From the NCBI RefSeq assembly GCF_019047785.1, contig NZ_CP077290.1, positions 3,410,001-3,474,000 of the forward strand: a DNA stretch of 64,000 nt, read 5' to 3'. Shown piece by piece: positions 48,639 to 58,246 of this stretch. Position numbers and translations under genes: made by a program. Each line of letters starts with the position of its first letter. The stretch's first letter is position 1. Below the pieces are notes generated by a model. That model had not been told where the DNA came from. It searched no databases and saw only the letters and a list, made by a program, of their open reading frames with translations. Origin of the DNA: Enterobacter cancerogenus (GTDB lineage Bacteria > Pseudomonadota > Gammaproteobacteria > Enterobacterales > Enterobacteriaceae).

Positions 48639-49538
48639 ATGAACCGCGATGACATCTGTTTACAGCTTACTTCGCAAATCAAACAGTTGATAGATAAGCA
48701 AAATTCCCTGAGTGCGCTGCTGCCGGATATCCGCCTGCTCTACGGGACGCAGCCGGGTACGCGCACGCCGGTGATGTACCAGCCGGGCATCGTTTTTCTC
48801 TTTTCCGGCCATAAAATTGGCTATATCAATGAGCGCGTGTTTCGTTACGACACCAATGAATATCTGCTCCTGACGGTGCCTTTACCCTTTGAATGTGAAA
48901 CGTTCGCGACGGAGGCGGTTCCGCTGGCGGGGATCCGCGTGAATGTTGATATTCTGCAACTGCAGGAGCTGCTGATGGACATTGGGGAAGATGAGCTGTT
49001 CCAGCCGTCGATGGCGGCCAGCGGCATCAACTCCGCGACGCTGTCGGATGAAATCCTCTGCGCCGTTGAACGCCTGCTGGACGTCATGGAAAGACCGCTG
49101 GATGCCCGTATCCTCGGCAAGCAGATTATCCGCGAGATCCTCTACCACGTTCTGTTAGGGCCGGGGGGCGGGGCGCTACTGGCGCTGGTGAGCCGTCAGA
49201 CGCACTTCAGCCTGATCAGCCGCGTGTTGAAACGCATTGAAAGCCAGTATACGGAAAACCTCAGCGTGGACCAGCTGGCGGCAGAGGCGAACATGAGCGT
49301 GTCGGCGTTCCACCATAATTTTAAGTCGGTCACCAGCACCTCGCCGCTGCAGTATCTTAAAACCTACCGGCTGCACAAGGCGCGCATGCTGATGATCCAC
49401 GACGGCATGAAGGCCAGCGCGGCGGCTATGCGCGTTGGGTATGAAAGTGCATCGCAGTTTAGTCGGGAATTTAAGCGCTATTTCGGCGTGACGCCGGGGG
49501 AAGATGCGACGCGCATCAGAACAATGCAGGGCGCTTAG
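48639..49538 (+). CDS. yqhC: AraC-family aldehyde-responsive activator YqhC
   Basis: YqhC activates yqhD and dkgA in response to aldehydes such as glyoxal and furfural. The 299-residue protein has an N-terminal sensing domain (about 20-180, beginning [21 protein letters not shown] in family alignment) and a C-terminal AraC helix-turn-helix pair (about 200-295; [19 protein letters not shown] and [17 protein letters not shown]). GGAG precedes the ATG. It is divergent from yqhD, and the gap contains its likely operator. Confidence 0.95.
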   Translation: MNRDDICLQLTSQIKQLIDKQNSLSALLPDIRLLYGTQPGTRTPVMYQPGIVFLFSGHKIGYINERVFRYDTNEYLLLTVPLPFECETFATEAVPLAGIRVNVDILQLQELLMDIGEDELFQPSMAASGINSATLSDEILCAVERLLDVMERPLDARILGKQIIREILYHVLLGPGGGALLALVSRQTHFSLISRVLKRIESQYTENLSVDQLAAEANMSVSAFHHNFKSVTSTSPLQYLKTYRLHKARMLMIHDGMKASAAAMRVGYESASQFSREFKRYFGVTPGEDATRIRTMQGA

Positions 49539-49543
49539 GTTTT

Positions 49544-49581
49544 CCCCCTCTCCCCTGTGGGGAGAGGGTCAGGGTGAGGGG
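49544..49581. repeat. CCCTCTCCC-type intergenic palindrome
   Basis: CCCCTCTCCCC-TGT-GGGGAGAGGG followed by TCAGGGTGAGGGG fills the gap between the convergent yqhC and yghB. Confidence 0.8.
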
Positions 49582-49582
49582 A

Positions 49583-50242
49583 TCACGCGCTGCAATATTT
49601 CTTCTTAATCACCACCGCAATCGTCCCTACCAGCCCGGCAACCAGCAGGACAATCGGCAGCACCATCAGGAAGGTCATCACCTGATCTTCATGACGTTTT
49701 ACAAACGGGATCATATTCAGCGCATAGCCCAGGGATGTCACCACGCCAACCCACAGCAGGGCGCTCAGCCAGTTGAAAAACTGGAAGCGGCGGTTCGACA
49801 GCCCGGAAATGCCGGCCATTGTTGGCAGCAGGGTGCGAACAAAAGCGAGGAAGCGCCCGGCCAGCAGCGCCAGCAGGCCATGACGATCAAACATGCAGGT
49901 CGCACGCTGATGATATTTGTGCGGCAACTGCGCCAGCCAGCCCTTCACGACGCGGGTATTCCCGAGCCAGCGGCCCTGCAAATAGCTCAACCAGCAGCCA
50001 AGGCTGGCGGCGGAAGTGAGGATTATCATCGTGGGTGCGAAGTCCATCACGCCCTTGCCGATTAACGCCCCTGCAAGCAGTAGCAGGCTGTCACCGGGCA
50101 GAAACGAGGCTGGCAGTAATCCATTTTCCAGAAACAGGGTCGCAAACATCACGAAATAGACAATTCCCACAACGTGCGGGTCCGCCAGCGCGGCAAAATC
50201 GTGTTGCCAGAGCGCAGCGATAATATCTTGAATAACAGCCAT
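49583..50242 (-). CDS. yghB: DedA-family inner-membrane protein YghB
   Basis: YghB is a 219-residue DedA-superfamily membrane protein, partly redundant with YqjA in E. coli and needed for normal division, Tat export and proton-motive-force homeostasis. Hydrophobic segments are spaced as in the family, and the conserved [16 protein letters not shown] and [14 protein letters not shown] stretches (with the essential acidic and arginine residues) are present. AGGA precedes the ATG. It lies downstream of metC, separated by nested inverted repeats. Confidence 0.95.
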   Translation of the reverse strand: MAVIQDIIAALWQHDFAALADPHVVGIVYFVMFATLFLENGLLPASFLPGDSLLLLAGALIGKGVMDFAPTMIILTSAASLGCWLSYLQGRWLGNTRVVKGWLAQLPHKYHQRATCMFDRHGLLALLAGRFLAFVRTLLPTMAGISGLSNRRFQFFNWLSALLWVGVVTSLGYALNMIPFVKRHEDQVMTFLMVLPIVLLVAGLVGTIAVVIKKKYCSA

Positions 50243-50276
50243 GGACTTTCCTGTGGAACAGCAGATATAACGCTAT

Positions 50277-50370
50277 TGTACTCCCTAATTGGCCCGTTGG
50301 GATTGATCGCAGGCGCAACTCATGCAGACTTTTCCGGTTGCGCCGTGAATAAAAATGTCCAGGGAGTACA
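50277..50370. repeat. nested inverted repeats between yghB and metC
   Basis: TGTACTCCCT (50277-50286) pairs perfectly with AGGGAGTACA (50361-50370). Inside it GGCGCAAC (50312-50319) pairs with GTTGCGCC (50337-50344). The 94-base structure starts 15 bases after the metC stop on the minus strand. It may be a 3' end structure or a small non-coding or mobile element. Confidence 0.6.
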
Positions 50371-50385
50371 CTTTCAGCCTGCACT

Positions 50386-51573
50386 CTACACGATGCGCGC
50401 AAACCCTGCTGCTAAATCGGCAATTAAATCGTCAACATTTTCTAAACCAATATGCAGTCGGATCAGGGTGCCGCTGAAGTCCACTTCTCCGCCCGGGCGT
50501 AGCGCCGCGATCTGCTCCGGCTGGTTAGGCAGGATCAGCGATTCAAACCCGCCCCAGGAGTAGGCCATGCTGAACAGGGTAAAATGATCCAGATAGCTTG
50601 CCAGCTCGTCATTGTTCAGCCGTTTTTTAAGCACGAATGAGAACAGCCCGCTGCTGCCCGTAAAGTCACGTTTCCAGAACTCATGGCCTTTACTGCCGGG
50701 AAGCGCCGGATGGTTAACCCGCTCAACCTGCGGATGCTGCGCCAGCCACTCGGCCACCCTGAGGCTGCTTTCATGGTGTTGACGCAGGCGCACGCCCAGC
50801 GTGCGCAGGCCGCGGCTGGTCATGTAGGCCGTATCAGCATCCACCATCTGGCCCATCAGGTAGGCATTCTCACGCAGTTGATCCCAGCAGCGGGCGTTAG
50901 ATACCGCGGTGCCAATCATGCCGTCAGAGTGGCCAATCAGGTATTTGGTCGCGGCCTGAATGGAGATATCGATACCGAATTCCAGCGCGTTAAACAGCAC
51001 GCCCGCCGCCCAGGTGTTGTCGATAATGATGATTGCCTCAGGCGCTTTGCTGCGCACCGCCTTAACGATGGCCGGGACGTCATGTACTTCCATGGTGATC
51101 GACCCCGGTGATTCCAGGAACACAATGCGCGTGTTCGGCTGAATAAGGTCGGCAATGCCTTCGCCCGCTAGCGGGTCGAACCAGCCGGTGGTGACGCCGA
51201 GCCTGCTGAGGATTTTGGTGCAGAAATCCTGGCTCGGTTCGTACGCCGTGTTGGTCATCAGGATATGGTCACCCTGTTCCACGAACGCCAGAATAGTGTT
51301 GGCAACGGCCGCTGCGCCACAGGGGAACAGCGCGCAGCCCGCCCCGCCTTCCAGCTCGCACATCGCTTCCTGCAACGAAAAATGGGTAAGGGTGCCCCGA
51401 CGCCCGTAGAACAGCCCGCCAGTGGCGCGGTTACGCGTGGCGATCTTTTTGTCCTCAACGGTATCAAACACTAGAGAGGAGGCCCGTTGGATCACGCTGT
51501 TGACCGCGCCCTGGGTGTATTTTTTGCTGCGTCCGGCCTGCACCAGCGTGGTATCAAGCTGCTTCTTCGTCAT
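50386..51573 (-). CDS. metC: cystathionine beta-lyase MetC
   Basis: MetC is the PLP enzyme that splits cystathionine to homocysteine, pyruvate and ammonia in methionine synthesis. The 395 residues equal the E. coli length. K210 (AATKYL) is the PLP lysine, and YGRRGTLTH and [10 protein letters not shown] contact the cofactor. The ATG at 51573 gives [19 protein letters not shown], in register with E. coli; in-frame codons further upstream run through the MetJ operator and are not coding. Tandem met boxes upstream indicate MetJ repression. Confidence 0.96.
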   Translation of the reverse strand: MTKKQLDTTLVQAGRSKKYTQGAVNSVIQRASSLVFDTVEDKKIATRNRATGGLFYGRRGTLTHFSLQEAMCELEGGAGCALFPCGAAAVANTILAFVEQGDHILMTNTAYEPSQDFCTKILSRLGVTTGWFDPLAGEGIADLIQPNTRIVFLESPGSITMEVHDVPAIVKAVRSKAPEAIIIIDNTWAAGVLFNALEFGIDISIQAATKYLIGHSDGMIGTAVSNARCWDQLRENAYLMGQMVDADTAYMTSRGLRTLGVRLRQHHESSLRVAEWLAQHPQVERVNHPALPGSKGHEFWKRDFTGSSGLFSFVLKKRLNNDELASYLDHFTLFSMAYSWGGFESLILPNQPEQIAALRPGGEVDFSGTLIRLHIGLENVDDLIADLAAGFARIV

Positions 51574-51592
51574 CCTGGATAGCCCTGTTTTT

Positions 51593-51616
51593 ATACGTCT
51601 GGACGTCCAGACTACC
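51593..51616 (-). promoter_or_regulatory. MetJ operator (tandem met boxes) of metC
   Basis: Three adjoining eight-base boxes, ATACGTCT, GGACGTCC and AGACTACC, match the AGACGTCT met box in 7, 6 and 5 positions. They lie 20-43 bases before the metC ATG. Confidence 0.8.
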
Positions 51617-51742
51617 ATGAAAGTAAAAAAGTGCACTTCTGCGATGGTGGAATAAGGCGAAAATTTTCTAAAATTGCGGCTCTGAAAATTTTTCCTGCGT
51701 AAGCGCAAGGAAAGTGAGTGAAATTTACGGCACTATGTAAAT

Positions 51743-51761
51743 ACTAATGAGAACTACTATC
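51743..51761 (+). promoter_or_regulatory. Fur box upstream of exbB
   Basis: ACTAATGAGAACTACTATC matches 13 of 19 positions of the Fur consensus GATAATGATAATCATTATC. It lies 63 bases before the exbB start. exbBD is a known Fur-repressed operon. Confidence 0.68.
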
Positions 51762-51824
51762 AATTCGACGTTGTTTTGATATTATTATGCTCAGAATTTG
51801 TGATTTGCGTCCTGGAGATACAGA

Positions 51825-52556
51825 GTGGGTAATAATTTGATGCAGACGGATCTCTCCGTTTGGGGCATGTATCATCATGCCGACATCGTGGTTAAGATTG
51901 TGATGATCGGCCTGATCCTGGCGTCCGTTGTCACCTGGGCTATTTTCTTCAGCAAGAGCGTTGAGCTTATTTCGCAGAAGCGTCGTCTTAAGCGCGAACA
52001 GCAGCAGTTGGCTGAAGCCCGCTCTCTGGATCAGGCATCCGACCTGACCTCATCCTTCCACGCGAAAAGCCTGACCTCCCTTTTAGTGAATGAAGCGCAG
52101 AACGAGCTGGAACTCTCCGCAGGCAGTGAAGATAACGAAGGCATCAAAGAGCGTACCGGCTTCCGTCTGGAACGTCGTGTTGCTGCTGTGGGCCGTCATA
52201 TGGGCCGCGGTAACGGTTATCTGGCGACAATCGGTGCGATCTCTCCGTTTGTCGGCCTGTTCGGTACCGTCTGGGGCATCATGAACAGCTTTATCGGTAT
52301 TGCCCAAACGCAGACTACCAACCTGGCGGTTGTTGCGCCGGGTATCGCAGAAGCGCTGCTGGCGACGGCTATCGGCCTGGTGGCAGCAATTCCTGCGGTC
52401 GTTATCTACAACATCTTCGCGCGTATGATTGGCAGCTATAAAGCCACGCTGGGTGACGTTGCGGCGCAGGTTCTGCTGCTGCAAAGCCGTGACCTGGACC
52501 TCAACGCCAGCGCCGTTAAACCGGTACATGCGGCGTCCAAACTGCGCTTAGGTTGA
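51825..52556 (+). CDS. exbB: TonB-system energizer subunit ExbB
   Basis: ExbB is the pentameric inner-membrane scaffold that, with ExbD, uses the proton gradient to drive TonB-dependent uptake of siderophores and cobalamin. The 243 residues include three transmembrane helices (about 23-43, 135-157 and 175-200) and the MotA/TolQ/ExbB signature region GNGYLATIGAISPFVGLFGT. Translation starts at GTG (51825) with GGAG seven bases upstream, giving MGNNLMQTDLSVWGMY, as in E. coli. exbD follows after 4 bases. A Fur box lies upstream. Confidence 0.96.
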   Translation: MGNNLMQTDLSVWGMYHHADIVVKIVMIGLILASVVTWAIFFSKSVELISQKRRLKREQQQLAEARSLDQASDLTSSFHAKSLTSLLVNEAQNELELSAGSEDNEGIKERTGFRLERRVAAVGRHMGRGNGYLATIGAISPFVGLFGTVWGIMNSFIGIAQTQTTNLAVVAPGIAEALLATAIGLVAAIPAVVIYNIFARMIGSYKATLGDVAAQVLLLQSRDLDLNASAVKPVHAASKLRLG

Positions 52557-52560
52557 TACT

Positions 52561-52986
52561 ATGGCAATGCGTCTTAACGAAAATCTGGACGATAACGGCG
52601 AAATGCATGAAATCAACGTCACGCCGTTTATCGACGTGATGCTGGTGCTGCTGATTATCTTCATGGTGGCTGCGCCGCTGGCGACGGTTGACGTGAAGGT
52701 GAACCTGCCGGCCTCGTCCAGCCAGCCGCAGCCGCGTCCGGAAAAGCCAATCTACCTGTCGGTTAAGGCCGATAAATCCATGTTCCTGGGCAACGACCCG
52801 GTAACGGATTCGTCAGTCATTCCGGCGCTGGACCAGCTCACCGGCGGCAAGAAAGACACCACCGTGTTCTTCCGCGCGGATAAAACCGTTGATTACGAAA
52901 CCATGATGAAGGTAATGGACACGCTGCATCAGGCGGGTTACCTGAAGATTGGTCTGGTGGGTGAAGAGAAAACGGCGGCGAAGTGA
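52561..52986 (+). CDS. exbD: TonB-system energizer subunit ExbD
   Basis: ExbD is the proton-conducting partner of ExbB. The 141-residue protein has a short cytoplasmic N-terminus, one transmembrane helix (about 23-43) carrying the essential D25 (TPFIDVMLVLL), and a periplasmic domain that contacts TonB. It starts 4 bases after exbB, so the two are co-transcribed, and ends before a strong terminator. Confidence 0.97.
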   Translation: MAMRLNENLDDNGEMHEINVTPFIDVMLVLLIIFMVAAPLATVDVKVNLPASSSQPQPRPEKPIYLSVKADKSMFLGNDPVTDSSVIPALDQLTGGKKDTTVFFRADKTVDYETMMKVMDTLHQAGYLKIGLVGEEKTAAK

Positions 52987-53025
52987 TTTCACCGTTAACG
53001 CCAGTCGGTAACACACTGTGAATGT

Positions 53026-53058
53026 AAAAAGGGGGCCATCGCGGCCCCCTTTGTTTAT
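53026..53058. terminator. terminator of exbBD
   Basis: A GGGGGCC/GGCCCCC stem flanked by AAAAA and TTTGTTTATT lies 40 bases after the exbD stop. It can also serve the convergent yghA. Confidence 0.88.
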
Positions 53059-53073
53059 TCCCCACAACGGTTT

Positions 53074-53970
53074 TTAACCGAGGTGTTCTCCCCCGCACAC
53101 GCCGTGCACTTCTGCCGTGACGTAGCTGGATTCCTGGCTTGCCAGATAGACATACACCGGTGCCAGCTCCGCAGGTTGCCCCGCACGCTTCATCGGCGTC
53201 TGCTGACCAAACTGCGGGATTTTCTCCTGCGGCTGGCCGCCGGAAATCTGCAGCGCGGTCCAGATTGGACCCGGTGCGACCACGTTCACGCGAATCCCTT
53301 TTTCGGCGATCTGCTTCGCCAGCCCGCGGCTGTAGTTCAGGATCGCGGCCTTGGTTGAGGCATAATCCAGCAGATGTGGACTTGGCTGGTAGGCCTGAAT
53401 CGAGGACGTGGTGATGATGCTGGACCCGGCCGGAAGCAGCGGGATGGCTTCCTGGGTGATGTAAAACAGCGCCAGGACGTTGACCGCGTAGGTCTCTTTA
53501 AACTGCTCGGTCGTGAGATCGGCAATTTTCTCTACCGCCGTCTGCTTACCGGCAACCAGCGCCAGGATATCCAGACCACCCAGCGCCCCGTGCGCGGTAT
53601 GCACCAGCGAGCGGGCAAACTGCTCATCGCTCAGGTCGCCCGGGATCAGCACCGCTTTACGTCCCGCCTCTTCAATCAGCTGTTTGACCTGCTGCGCGTC
53701 CTCTTCCTCCGCCGGGAGGTAGTTAATCGCTACGTCTGCGCCTTCACGCGCGTAAGCGATGGCGGCAGCGCGTCCGATACCGGAATCGCCCCCTGTCACC
53801 AGCGCCTTACGATCCTGGAGTCGTCCACTGCCTTTATAGCTCTCTTCGCCACAGTCCGGCACAGGCGTCATCTTTGACTGCACGCCAGGGGCAGGCTGCT
53901 TCTGCTTAGGGTATTCACCGGTGTGATACTGCGTGGTGGGGTCCTGCATTTTCGTCTGGTGATGTGCCAT
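53074..53970 (-). CDS. yghA: NADP(+)-dependent aldehyde reductase/SDR YghA
   Basis: YghA is a 298-residue short-chain dehydrogenase; the E. coli enzyme reduces aldehydes, and its natural substrate is not certain. The cofactor motif TGGDSGIG (59-66), catalytic S190 and Y203-K207 (YASTK) are intact. An extra N-terminal segment of about 50 residues ([17 protein letters not shown]) is typical of this subfamily. AAGGAG supports the ATG. It converges on exbD. Confidence 0.94.
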   Translation of the reverse strand: MAHHQTKMQDPTTQYHTGEYPKQKQPAPGVQSKMTPVPDCGEESYKGSGRLQDRKALVTGGDSGIGRAAAIAYAREGADVAINYLPAEEEDAQQVKQLIEEAGRKAVLIPGDLSDEQFARSLVHTAHGALGGLDILALVAGKQTAVEKIADLTTEQFKETYAVNVLALFYITQEAIPLLPAGSSIITTSSIQAYQPSPHLLDYASTKAAILNYSRGLAKQIAEKGIRVNVVAPGPIWTALQISGGQPQEKIPQFGQQTPMKRAGQPAELAPVYVYLASQESSYVTAEVHGVCGGEHLG

Positions 53971-54036
53971 AAGGGATCTCCTTTTGAGTGAACTTACCCA
54001 TTAAGCGTAGGAGATTTTATCGAAAAGCAGGGATAA

Positions 54037-54468
54037 TTAAGGATTATCTGTAATACTGGCGTGCGCCTCTTCATCAAGCGCGACGCAGGTGATGCTGGAG
54101 GTGCGGTAGTCGCCTTCGGCGAGTTTGCGGGTCAGGCGCAGGGTTGCGGTTTCGCGCGCCAGCAGGTACTGGTAGTGGGCTTCAAGGCGTCCGAGGAGCT
54201 TCTCTTTCAGCTCCGGCTGCTTTTCAATGATGGCATTCATCACCGCGCCGTAAATCTCCTCTTTCACCTGTAAAGCATAAATTTCACGGCGGTTCTGCCA
54301 TTTCAGGCGCACCAGCGTCGCCGGGATAGAGACCAGATCCTGGGTAATACGCGTCATCTCGGCGTTTTTGATGTTTCGTAACGCAGCGAGATTCTGCTTT
54401 AAGATAAACTCGTCGCTTTTTTTATCTTCTAAAGTCAAATAAACGTTATTATCGCTAACTGCTTTCAC
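54037..54468 (-). CDS. uncharacterised protein B of the 54-55.5 kb trio
   Basis: I do not recognise this gene. Starting at GTG (54468) it encodes 143 residues: a beta-rich opening (VKAVSDNNVYLTLEDKK) and then a largely helical, charged body with no signal peptide or membrane segment. I prefer the GTG because GGGGAAG lies six bases before it and it starts one base after the upstream stop. An ATG at 54489, which would overlap the upstream gene by 20 bases, has no ribosome site. It is the second gene of a two-gene minus-strand unit and is probably cytoplasmic. Confidence 0.72.
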   Translation of the reverse strand: MKAVSDNNVYLTLEDKKSDEFILKQNLAALRNIKNAEMTRITQDLVSIPATLVRLKWQNRREIYALQVKEEIYGAVMNAIIEKQPELKEKLLGRLEAHYQYLLARETATLRLTRKLAEGDYRTSSITCVALDEEAHASITDNP

Positions 54469-54469
54469 G

Positions 54470-54874
54470 TTAATCTTCCCCGAGGTCATAAAAAATGGGG
54501 GTGTTTTTTTCGCGGGTAATTAAATTAAGCCAAATTTCATTTCCCGCTTCGTTTATTTCTTTGGTTTTTTCAGCCATTATTTGACTTAAGGTCTGGGCAT
54601 CTATTTCGCCCTCGGCTTGCAGATCGTCCAGCAGGTGTACAAAGGCTTCAATTTTTACGGCGCGAAACAAGCGATCCTTAATATGGCGGTCGTGTTCTTC
54701 CAGCAACATATTACGGGATTTACCGGACTGTGAGACACCAATTAATATTTCGGACTCATAATCGGAGAGCTTTCTTTTTCCCTGAGTGAAATTCGTCTCT
54801 TTTTCTGCTTCCTTCGCAGGCTGCTCCACAGGCGTGATGTGGTACTTAGCCGGGACGAGATTGTCGGGCAGCAT
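54470..54874 (-). CDS. uncharacterised protein A of the 54-55.5 kb trio, P-loop-like motif
   Basis: I do not recognise this gene. It encodes 134 residues from the ATG at 54874, which has AAGGA eight bases upstream; a longer in-frame start is not supported. After a Pro/Glu-rich N-terminus it contains ILIGVSQSGKS (43-53), which formally fits the Walker A pattern GxxxxGKS and follows a hydrophobic strand. No convincing Walker B or other NTPase motif is seen, so this may be chance. The rest is helical and charged. It is co-directional with protein B and divergent from protein C across a 102-base shared promoter region. Confidence 0.75.
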   Translation of the reverse strand: MLPDNLVPAKYHITPVEQPAKEAEKETNFTQGKRKLSDYESEILIGVSQSGKSRNMLLEEHDRHIKDRLFRAVKIEAFVHLLDDLQAEGEIDAQTLSQIMAEKTKEINEAGNEIWLNLITREKNTPIFYDLGED

Positions 54875-54926
54875 TGTAACGTCCTTTAATTTCAACAGGG
54901 TGGGGTTAGTATTAGGGTGAGATTCG

Positions 54927-54955
54927 TTGACAATAACATGAGGCAATTTTAAAAT
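54927..54955 (+). promoter_or_regulatory. strong sigma-70 promoter of protein C, overlapping a divergent one
   Basis: A perfect TTGACA (54927-54932) and TAAAAT (54950-54955) are 17 bases apart. The ATG of protein C follows 22 bases after the -10, so the leader is short. On the other strand TTGTCA (rc of 54928-54933) overlaps the same -35 and could serve the divergent gene pair. Confidence 0.72.
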
Positions 54956-54976
54956 CAAAAAAAATGGAGCCTACCC

Positions 54977-55480
54977 ATGAACAGTATTTTCTTTACGGTC
55001 ATTACATTGCTATTACTGACCGCCGGCGTTCTTTTATTGATGCAAGAGTTCAATAAAACCAAAGTATCGAAGGATGCCAGCGTCCCGCCACAGCCAGAGC
55101 CGATGACAAAAGAGGAAGGGGAAGATCATTTCTCGGTATTGATGAACGCGATAACACCGGTTTGGTACTGGCGGGTCAATCATGAATATATCGACTTTTT
55201 GCATGCGACTATTAAGCGCATGAAAATGGCTGAAATTAATGATACGCCCGGGTTGTTTGAAGCACAGCGCCGCTGCAGCGACCTGAATTCGGCGGTGTAC
55301 AAATATTATGACAATATCAAAAAACGTTGTCTGAATGGCGAGAAGGTCTCGTATTCGGATTTGGACGTATTAAATCTGCGCCAGTGTTTTCGCGAGTTCA
55401 GCCTTGAAGCCTACCCGGAGCTGGTGGCGCTGGTGTGGCCGGAATATGCGCGCCCGGACGTAAACCCGCAGGAAGTGTAA
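54977..55480 (+). CDS. uncharacterised membrane-anchored protein C of the 54-55.5 kb trio
   Basis: I do not recognise this gene. The 167-residue product has one hydrophobic N-terminal segment (about 4-22) without a cleavage site, so it is probably a single-pass inner-membrane protein. A Lys/Pro-rich linker (about 27-48) leads to a soluble, mostly helical domain with aromatic clusters (TPVWYWRVNHEYIDF) and two cysteines (C95, C115 region). GGAG lies seven bases before the ATG, behind a strong promoter. The start is divergent from genes A and B. The three together interrupt the yghA-yqhA order seen in E. coli. Confidence 0.78.
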   Translation: MNSIFFTVITLLLLTAGVLLLMQEFNKTKVSKDASVPPQPEPMTKEEGEDHFSVLMNAITPVWYWRVNHEYIDFLHATIKRMKMAEINDTPGLFEAQRRCSDLNSAVYKYYDNIKKRCLNGEKVSYSDLDVLNLRQCFREFSLEAYPELVALVWPEYARPDVNPQEV

Positions 55481-55522
55481 GTGCTTTGTTGGTTAGCTGT
55501 TGCAAACAGTAAGCGCTCCTGA

Positions 55523-56050
<528 letters not shown>

Positions 56051-56084
56051 TTTCCCTCATGCACAAATTTATGCGCGCATCGAA

Positions 56085-56125
56085 CCTAACCCTCGCCCCT
56101 TAGGGGAGAGGGTTAGGGTGAGGGG
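56085..56125. repeat. CCCTCTCCC-type intergenic palindrome, long form
   Basis: CTAACCCTCGCCCC pairs with GGGGAGAGGGTTAG (one mismatch) and is followed by GGTGAGGGGA. It lies between the convergent yqhA and gpr. Confidence 0.8.
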
Positions 56126-56157
56126 AATATACGGCTGTGGGGGTATTTCCGTTCACT

Positions 56158-57198
56158 TTACTTATCTGACGACGCCTGCCACAGATTCAACTCACCATCC
56201 GCAACGTGCTGGTCAATTCGCGCCAGTTCATCGTCCGTAAAGCGCAGGTTTTCCAGCGCCTGAACGTTCTCCTCAAGCTGCTCAGGGCGACTCGCACCGA
56301 TCAGCACCGACGTGACGCGCTCGTCTTTCAGCAGCCAGCTCAGCGCCATCTGCGCCATCGTCTGCCCGCGGGCGTGCGCCATTTCGTTAAGCAGGCGCAG
56401 GCTGTTCAGGTTGGCCTCGGTCAGCATGTTTTCCGTCAGTCCGCGCACTTTCTTGCCTTCACGCTGCATGCGCGATCCGTCCGGAATGCCGTTCAGGTAT
56501 TTTCCGGTTAACAACCCCTGCGCCAGCGGCGTAAAGGCGATACAGCCGGTGCCGTTAGCGTCCAGCGCATCCAGCAGCCCGGTTTTATCGACCCAGCGGT
56601 TCAGCAGGTTATAGGACGGCTGATGGATCAGCAGCGGGATCTTCCACTCGCTCAACAGCCCGGCCATGATCCGGGTTCGCTCCGTCGAGTAAGAGGAGAT
56701 CCCCACATACAGCGCTTTGCCGCTCTGCACGGCGTGCGCCAGGGCCGCAGCCGTCTCCTCCATGGGCGTGTTTTCATCGACGCGGTGGGAGTAGAAAATA
56801 TCGACATATTCCACGCCCATGCGCTTCAGGCTCTGGTCGAGGCTGGCGAGGAGATACTTACGCGAACCGCCCGAGCCGTAAGGCCCCGGCCACATGTCGT
56901 AGCCCGCCTTGGTGGAAATAATCAGCTCGTCGCGATACCCGGCAAAATCGTCGCGCAGCAGCCGACCAAAGTTCTCTTCGGCGCTGCCCGGCGGTGGGCC
57001 ATAGTTGTTGGCGAGGTCAAAATGGGTAATGCCGAGATCGAACGCTTTACGCAGCAGCGCGCGCTGGGACTCCAGCGCCTGAACGTGGCCAAAGCTGTGC
57101 CACAGGCCGAGCGACAGCGCGGGCAGGCGCAGGCCGCTTTGCCCGCAGAAGCGGTACTGCATATTTTCGTAGCGGCCAGGGTAGGGATGCCAGGACAT
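56158..57198 (-). CDS. gpr: L-glyceraldehyde 3-phosphate reductase (YghZ)
   Basis: This aldo-keto reductase (AKR14 type) reduces L-glyceraldehyde 3-phosphate and methylglyoxal. The 346 residues equal the E. coli length and carry the AKR features [17 protein letters not shown] (catalytic tyrosine), [14 protein letters not shown] and YSHRVD. The ATG at 57198 has AAGGAG upstream; an in-frame start 15 codons upstream has none. It is divergent from the yghX-like gene. Confidence 0.95.
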   Translation of the reverse strand: MSWHPYPGRYENMQYRFCGQSGLRLPALSLGLWHSFGHVQALESQRALLRKAFDLGITHFDLANNYGPPPGSAEENFGRLLRDDFAGYRDELIISTKAGYDMWPGPYGSGGSRKYLLASLDQSLKRMGVEYVDIFYSHRVDENTPMEETAAALAHAVQSGKALYVGISSYSTERTRIMAGLLSEWKIPLLIHQPSYNLLNRWVDKTGLLDALDANGTGCIAFTPLAQGLLTGKYLNGIPDGSRMQREGKKVRGLTENMLTEANLNSLRLLNEMAHARGQTMAQMALSWLLKDERVTSVLIGASRPEQLEENVQALENLRFTDDELARIDQHVADGELNLWQASSDK

Positions 57199-57280
57199 GA
57201 TGTCTCCTTTCTTGTCGATGAATTTTCGAAACAACGTTTTCATTCTATGCTTATCAAATCACAAATCCCGGAGAGATGCG

Positions 57281-58168
57281 ATGACGCGCCTGACCGCCAA
57301 AGATTTTCCGCAGGAATTGCTCGATTACTACGACTATTACGCACACGGTAAAATCTCCAAACGCGAGTTTCTGAATCTTGCAGCACGCTATACGGTGGGC
57401 GGCGTAACGGCGCTGGCGCTGTTTAACATGCTAAAGCCCAACTATGCGCTGGCCGAGCAGGTTAAATTCACCGACCCCGATATTCTTCCTGAATACATTC
57501 ACTATCCGTCGCCCAATGGGCACGGCGAGGTGCGCGGCTATCTGGTCAAACCGGCTAAAGCCAGCGGCAACGTGCCCGCGGTAGTGGTAGTGCATGAGAA
57601 TCGCGGCCTGAACCCCTATATCGAAGATGTGGCGAGACGCGTCGCCAAAGCCGGGTACATCGCGCTGGCACCGGACGGCTTAAGCTCGGTCGGCGGCTAT
57701 CCGGGCAATGATGAAGAGGGCAAAGTGCTCCAGCAGAAGGTCGACCCGACAAAGCTGATGAACGACTTCTTTGCCGCCGTCGAGTTTATGCGAACGCACC
57801 CAGAGGCGACCGGCAAGGTCGGCATCACGGGTTTTTGCTATGGCGGCGGCGTGTCGAACGCGGCGGCGGTGGCCTATCCCGAGCTGAACTGCGCGGTGCC
57901 GTTCTACGGTCGCCAGCCTGCGGCGGCGGATGTCCCTAAAATCAAAGCGCCGCTGCTGTTGCATTACGCCGAACTGGATAAGAACATTAACGAAGGCTGG
58001 CCCGCTTATGAGGCGGCGCTGAAAGCCAGTAACACGGTTTACGAGGCTTATATCTACCCCGGCGTAAACCACGGTTTTCACAATGATTCCACACCCCGTT
58101 ACGACGAGGCTGCGGCAGAGTTGGCCTGGACGCGCACGCTGGGATGGTTCGAGAAGTATTTGCGCTGA
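57281..58168 (+). CDS. yghX: dienelactone hydrolase family protein YghX, intact
   Basis: This 295-residue alpha/beta-hydrolase has the dienelactone hydrolase triad C186 (GFCYGGG), D233 (ELDKN) and H264 (GVNHGF), with the supporting glutamate E106 (HENRG). Before it lies a segment like a Tat signal: SKREFLN (26-32), a hydrophobic stretch and ALA/E (56-59), but with Lys-Arg instead of twin arginine. It may therefore be exported or membrane-tethered. In E. coli K-12 yghX is broken; here it is complete. GGAGAG precedes the ATG. The substrate is unknown. Confidence 0.92.
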   Translation: MTRLTAKDFPQELLDYYDYYAHGKISKREFLNLAARYTVGGVTALALFNMLKPNYALAEQVKFTDPDILPEYIHYPSPNGHGEVRGYLVKPAKASGNVPAVVVVHENRGLNPYIEDVARRVAKAGYIALAPDGLSSVGGYPGNDEEGKVLQQKVDPTKLMNDFFAAVEFMRTHPEATGKVGITGFCYGGGVSNAAAVAYPELNCAVPFYGRQPAAADVPKIKAPLLLHYAELDKNINEGWPAYEAALKASNTVYEAYIYPGVNHGFHNDSTPRYDEAAAELAWTRTLGWFEKYLR

Positions 58169-58175
58169 ACGCAAA

Positions 58176-58234
58176 CAAGCCGGGCACGCCCGGCTTGCAA
58201 AACAGGCTTGCCCCGGCAGCGTCGCGCTGCCGGG
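58176..58234. terminator. two hairpins between convergent yghX and the autotransporter gene
   Basis: CAAGCCGGG/CCCGGCTTG (58176-58197) and CCCGGCAGC/GCTGCCGGG (58212-58234) are perfect nine-pair stems. On the minus strand the first is followed by TTTG. They probably end both transcripts. Confidence 0.7.
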
Positions 58235-58246
58235 AAGTGAAGGGGA

